Source: Thermocrinis sp.
GTDB taxonomy: Bacteria > Aquificota > Aquificia > Aquificales > Aquificaceae
NCBI GenBank assembly: GCA_009903855.1
Contig: WYEK01000041.1
Location: forward strand, 1 to 17,269
DNA: 17,269 bases
Direction of reading: 5' to 3'
Made by a program: the position numbers and the translations under genes. Under the pieces are notes generated by a model. It saw only the letters and a program-made list of their open reading frames with translations. It was not told where the DNA came from and searched no databases. Of this stretch, positions 14,561 through 17,269 are shown piece by piece. Positions within the stretch are counted from its first letter, which is position 1; every line of letters begins with the position of its first letter.

Positions 14561-14793
14561 AGACCCTGTGGTTGGTTAGAAAGCTGGGAGACTTCAGCTC
14601 CGACTTGGTGGGAGAGGACGATATTGTGGTGTTGGTTCAGGACGCTGTGCTTAGGTTTCCATACAAGAAAAACTGGTATGCATGCAAAGAGGATGTGGAA
14701 GGTAGGGGATTGAAGGTAAGCCCAGATAAGTTAAAGTCTTATGAGGATATTGCAGAGCTCATTCTTACAGCACAGAAGGTGGTCGTCTGGTAG
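14554..14793 (+). CDS. DsrH/TusB-like sulfur-relay protein
   Basis: A 79-residue protein resembling DsrH/TusB. The N-terminal VKTLWLVRKLGDF matches the (L)HTLxxSP start. IVVLVQDAV corresponds to the LLLLQDGV strand. YACKEDVEGRGL corresponds to the YAL-x-EDL-x-ARGL motif, and SYEDIAELILTAQKVVVW to the closing DYxxFVxLxxxxxxxxxW. It is about 15 residues shorter than E. coli TusB. C44 stands where leucine is usual in the homologues I recall. In the known TusBCD complex, TusB is a structural subunit beside TusC and TusD; no TusD-like gene is visible here. The ATG lies within the end of the preceding gene (7-base overlap, ATGGTAA), with GGAGG at 14539-14543. The pair is therefore expected to be made together. 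Confidence 0.7.
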   Translation: MVKTLWLVRKLGDFSSDLVGEDDIVVLVQDAVLRFPYKKNWYACKEDVEGRGLKVSPDKLKSYEDIAELILTAQKVVVW

Positions 14794-14799
14794 TATAAT
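14794..14799 (+). promoter_or_regulatory. Candidate -10 element directly upstream of the flavoprotein gene
   Basis: A perfect TATAAT begins one base after the TAG stop of the DsrH-like gene. A transcription start about 7 nt after it falls on or next to the A of the ATG at 14806. No Shine-Dalgarno-like sequence lies between 14791 and 14805, so a leaderless mRNA is possible. There is no good -35 box at 16-18 nt spacing, and the region upstream is coding. The evidence is position and sequence only. Confidence 0.4.
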
Positions 14800-14805
14800 T
14801 TCCCT

Positions 14806-16512
14806 ATGAATTACTACGATGTGGTAGTGGTTGGTGCTGGTGGTGCTGGTTTGAGGGCTGCCATAGAGGCAAGCTTGGACCCAACCATCCGAGTGGCGGT
14901 AGTTTCAAAGGTGTATCCCACTCGTTCCCACACGGGTGCAGCGCAAGGTGGCATAAACGCAGCCCTTGGGAATGTAATTCCTGACGATTCGCCCGCCTCC
15001 CATGCCTTTGATACCATAAAGGGTTCTGACTTTCTGGCAGACCAAGAGGCAGTCTTTTTTATGTGCGAAAACGCCCCGGAGATCATATACGAGCTGGACC
15101 GATGGGGTGTGCCCTTTTCTCGCCTGCCAGATGGCAGGATCGCCCAAAGACCTTTTGGTGGTGCGTCCTTCCCAAGGACCGTCTTTTCTGCAGACAGGAC
15201 TGGGCATGTGATCCTACACACCCTCTTTGAGCAAGCTTTGGCAAGGGAAAACATTCACTTTTACAACGAGTACTTCTTGTTGGACATCATCCACGATGGC
15301 AACAGGGTAAAGGGTGTAGCCCTCTATGACATAAAAAACGGAGAAGTTGTAAACCTTAGGGCAAAGGCGGTAATATTGGCTACAGGAGGCTTTGCCCGCA
15401 TTTACTGGAAGAGAAGCACCAACGCCATAGGCAATACGGGGGACGGAGTGGCAGCTGCATTAAGGGCAGGGCTTTCTCTAAAGGATATGGAATTTATCCA
15501 GTTTCATCCCACAGGCCTGGCAAAGACGGGAATACTGCTCTCGGAAGCCTGTAGGGGAGAAGGTGGGTATCTCCTCAACGCCCTGGGAGAGAGGTTTATG
15601 CAAAGGTATGCACCTGAGAAGATGGAGTTGGCACCAAGAGATATGGTTTCAAGGGCTATAGAATATGAAATAAGGGAAGGTAGGGGTGTAGGAGAGGGCA
15701 CCTCCGCCTATGTGTATCTGGACCTTAGACACTTGGGAGAAGAAAAGATCAAGGAAAGGCTTCCTCAGGTAAGACAGCTTGCCATAGATTTTGAAGGTGT
15801 GGACCCAGTTAAGGACTTGGTGCCCATAAGACCAACCGCCCACTACTGTATGGGTGGTATCCATGTGGTAAATTACAGAACCAGCGGGACCGAGCTGGAA
15901 GGGCTCTATGCGGTGGGAGAGTGTGCCTGCGTTTCGGTGCATGGTGCCAACCGATTGGGAGGGAACTCTCTAACGGAAATTTTGGTTTTTGGCAAGTTCT
16001 GCGGAATATCCGCAAGGGAATATGCCAAGCAGGTGGATTGGCTACCCCTCACAGAAGGTGAAGAGAAGAGGGCTCAGGAGTTTATAGAGGGGCTTATGAA
16101 GAGGGAGGGTACGGAAAAGTTAGCGGAAATCAGAAAACGCATGGGAGACATCACTTGGGAAAAGGTGGGAATATTTAGGGATGAGAAGTCCCTTAAGTCA
16201 GCCTATGAGGAGCTTGGGGAACTTTTAAAGAGATGGGAACACATTCCAGTGGTGGATAAAAGCAAGGTGTTTAATACCAATCTGGTGGAGCTTTTGGAAC
16301 TCAGAAACATGTTAGAGCTGGCGAGGGTGGTTGCCTTTTCTGCCCTACACAGGAAGGAATCAAGGGGAGGGCACATGAGGGAAGACTATCCAAACAGGGA
16401 TGACAAAAACTTCTTAAAACATACCTTGGTCCGAAAGGTGGGGGACCGCCTTGAGCTTGAATACATACCCGTGAACATTGTTAAGTATGAACCTGCCCAG
16501 AGGAGCTACTGA
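14806..16512 (+). CDS. frdA: Succinate dehydrogenase/fumarate reductase flavoprotein subunit
   Basis: This subunit carries FAD and interconverts succinate and fumarate. Its 568 residues are close to E. coli SdhA (588). The dinucleotide fold is GAGGAG at 10-15. SHTGAAQGGINAALGN at 41-56 contains H42, the expected site of covalent FAD attachment. QFHPTG lies at 232-237, RDMVSR at 278-283, TAHYCMGG at 344-351 with H346, and HGANRLGGNSLTE at 379-391. The C-terminal SALHRKESRGGHMREDYPNR is also typical. In Aquificales this enzyme is known to reduce fumarate in the reductive TCA cycle, hence the symbol; direction cannot be read from sequence. No iron-sulfur or membrane subunit gene is adjacent, unlike E. 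coli. No ribosome binding site precedes the ATG. The stop overlaps the purK start (TGATG). Confidence 0.95.
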   Translation: MNYYDVVVVGAGGAGLRAAIEASLDPTIRVAVVSKVYPTRSHTGAAQGGINAALGNVIPDDSPASHAFDTIKGSDFLADQEAVFFMCENAPEIIYELDRWGVPFSRLPDGRIAQRPFGGASFPRTVFSADRTGHVILHTLFEQALARENIHFYNEYFLLDIIHDGNRVKGVALYDIKNGEVVNLRAKAVILATGGFARIYWKRSTNAIGNTGDGVAAALRAGLSLKDMEFIQFHPTGLAKTGILLSEACRGEGGYLLNALGERFMQRYAPEKMELAPRDMVSRAIEYEIREGRGVGEGTSAYVYLDLRHLGEEKIKERLPQVRQLAIDFEGVDPVKDLVPIRPTAHYCMGGIHVVNYRTSGTELEGLYAVGECACVSVHGANRLGGNSLTEILVFGKFCGISAREYAKQVDWLPLTEGEEKRAQEFIEGLMKREGTEKLAEIRKRMGDITWEKVGIFRDEKSLKSAYEELGELLKRWEHIPVVDKSKVFNTNLVELLELRNMLELARVVAFSALHRKESRGGHMREDYPNRDDKNFLKHTLVRKVGDRLELEYIPVNIVKYEPAQRSY

Positions 16513-17269
16513 TGAGGGTTGGAATCCTCGGTGGTGGGCAGTTGGGTTGGATGACTATCTTAGAGGGGAGAAAGCTTGGCTTTGAGTTTTTCGTAGCAGA
16601 CGATACGCCCCGCTCCCCAGCCCGCAAAGTGGCAGACCTTTGCTTTGACTACAGTCAAATAGATGAGTTTGTTAAGCTCTGCGATGTAATAACCTACGAG
16701 TTTGAGCACATACCGGAGGAGGTTTTGGAAAAGACTGCGCCCTTGACCTTTCCCTCCGTAGAGATTTTGAGGCTAAAAAAGAGTAAGGTGAAAGAAAAGC
16801 TCTTTCTGAAAAGAAGAGGCTATCCAGTACCTACTTTTACCGTAGCCTTTAAGGAGGATTTAGAACAAAAGGTAGGGCTTTTGAACCTTCCCGTGGTGGT
16901 GAAGGCGGAGGCTTTGGGGTACGATGGCAAGGGACAGTACTTGATAAAAAGCCTACAGGACCTTCAGAAGGTAAAAGCCAATCATGGAGAAAAGGAGAGG
17001 TTCTTGGTGGAGGAGTTTGTGGACTTTGACCTTGAGCTTTCCATAATAGGAGTGCGGAGCCCAAGGGGAGAGGTGCGGCTATATCCACCCACTATAAACT
17101 ATCACAGAGAAGGCATTCTTTTTTACAACCACACCACCTCTATGGTATTCCCAGAGGGTGAAGAGATAGTGCGATCTTTGATGGAGGAGCTAAACTTAGT
17201 AGGTGTGCTTTGCGTAGAGTTCTTTTACACCAAGGAAGGAAAACTTTTGATAAACGAAATGGCACCCCG
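16512..17269 (+). CDS. purK: N5-carboxyaminoimidazole ribonucleotide synthase, N-terminal part (runs off the window)
   Basis: PurK is an ATP-grasp enzyme that carboxylates aminoimidazole ribonucleotide with bicarbonate and ATP in purine synthesis, feeding PurE. The 252 codons present begin MRVGILGGGQLGWM, the typical start. DVITYEFEHIPEEVL, VVVKAEALGYDGKGQYLI, LVEEFVDFDLELSIIGV and YPPTINYHREGIL follow, all matching PurK rather than PurT or PurD. The frame is open to the last base, where it reads LLINEMAP, part of the ATP-grasp metal site. About 100 residues are missing beyond the edge. AGGAG at 16501-16505 lies 6 nt before the ATG, which overlaps the flavoprotein stop by one base. Whether purE follows cannot be seen. 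Confidence 0.95.
   Translation, partial: MRVGILGGGQLGWMTILEGRKLGFEFFVADDTPRSPARKVADLCFDYSQIDEFVKLCDVITYEFEHIPEEVLEKTAPLTFPSVEILRLKKSKVKEKLFLKRRGYPVPTFTVAFKEDLEQKVGLLNLPVVVKAEALGYDGKGQYLIKSLQDLQKVKANHGEKERFLVEEFVDFDLELSIIGVRSPRGEVRLYPPTINYHREGILFYNHTTSMVFPEGEEIVRSLMEELNLVGVLCVEFFYTKEGKLLINEMAP

Noticed and set aside
16849..17088. Minus-strand open frame of 79 residues in the right-hand end
   Set aside because: It lies opposite purK, whose frame is open to the window edge and clearly recognisable; the antisense product is Pro/Ser-rich and featureless.

Overview
The window is a gene-dense, entirely plus-strand stretch of a bacterial chromosome, best explained as a member of the Aquificales (Hydrogenobacter/Thermocrinis/Aquifex relatives). 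The reasons are the EF-Tu, EF-G and RpoC sequence character, Arg codons that are almost all AGA/AGG, frequent ATA for Ile, Lys/Glu-rich proteins typical of thermophiles, and the joining of the beta (rpoBC), str and S10 operons into one block that stops after rpsQ. The genus is an inference; no 16S or database comparison was possible.

Layout. The last codons of rpoB (1-74) overlap the start of rpoC (71-4753). After a 26-nt gap comes the str set: rpsL (4780), rpsG, fusA and tuf. After a further 10 nt comes the S10 set: rpsJ, rplC, rplD, rplW, rplB, rpsS, rplV, rpsC, rplP, rpmC and rpsQ, ending at 14219. The spc genes (rplN, rplX, rplE...) that follow rpsQ in many bacteria are absent. Instead rpsQ overlaps by one base a small DsrE/DsrF(TusC)-like gene, which overlaps a DsrH/TusB-like gene. 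Twelve bases later starts a succinate dehydrogenase/fumarate reductase flavoprotein gene, whose stop overlaps the start of purK, which runs off the right edge. There is no gap above 26 nt, no factor-independent terminator, tRNA, rRNA, mobile element or CRISPR array.

How the genes work together. Most of the window builds the transcription and translation machinery: RNA polymerase beta', 30S and 50S proteins and two elongation factors. Start/stop overlaps (ATGA, TAATG, TGATG) join many neighbours and imply translational coupling. The distal part joins this block to a sulfur-relay pair, a central-carbon enzyme (probably fumarate reduction in the reductive TCA cycle, if the lineage assignment is right) and purine synthesis.

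No clearly new multi-gene system is present. The points most worth a second look are: a ribosomal protein S19 with a basic N-terminal extension of about 58 residues; two TusC/TusB-type sulfur-relay genes coupled to rpsQ without a TusD in view; a TATAAT element placed so that the flavoprotein mRNA could be leaderless; a sharp Arg-codon switch inside tuf; extra modules in RpoC (an insert before the active site, a trigger-loop insert and a tandem repeat near the C-terminus); and an L4 lacking its usual N-terminal strands.
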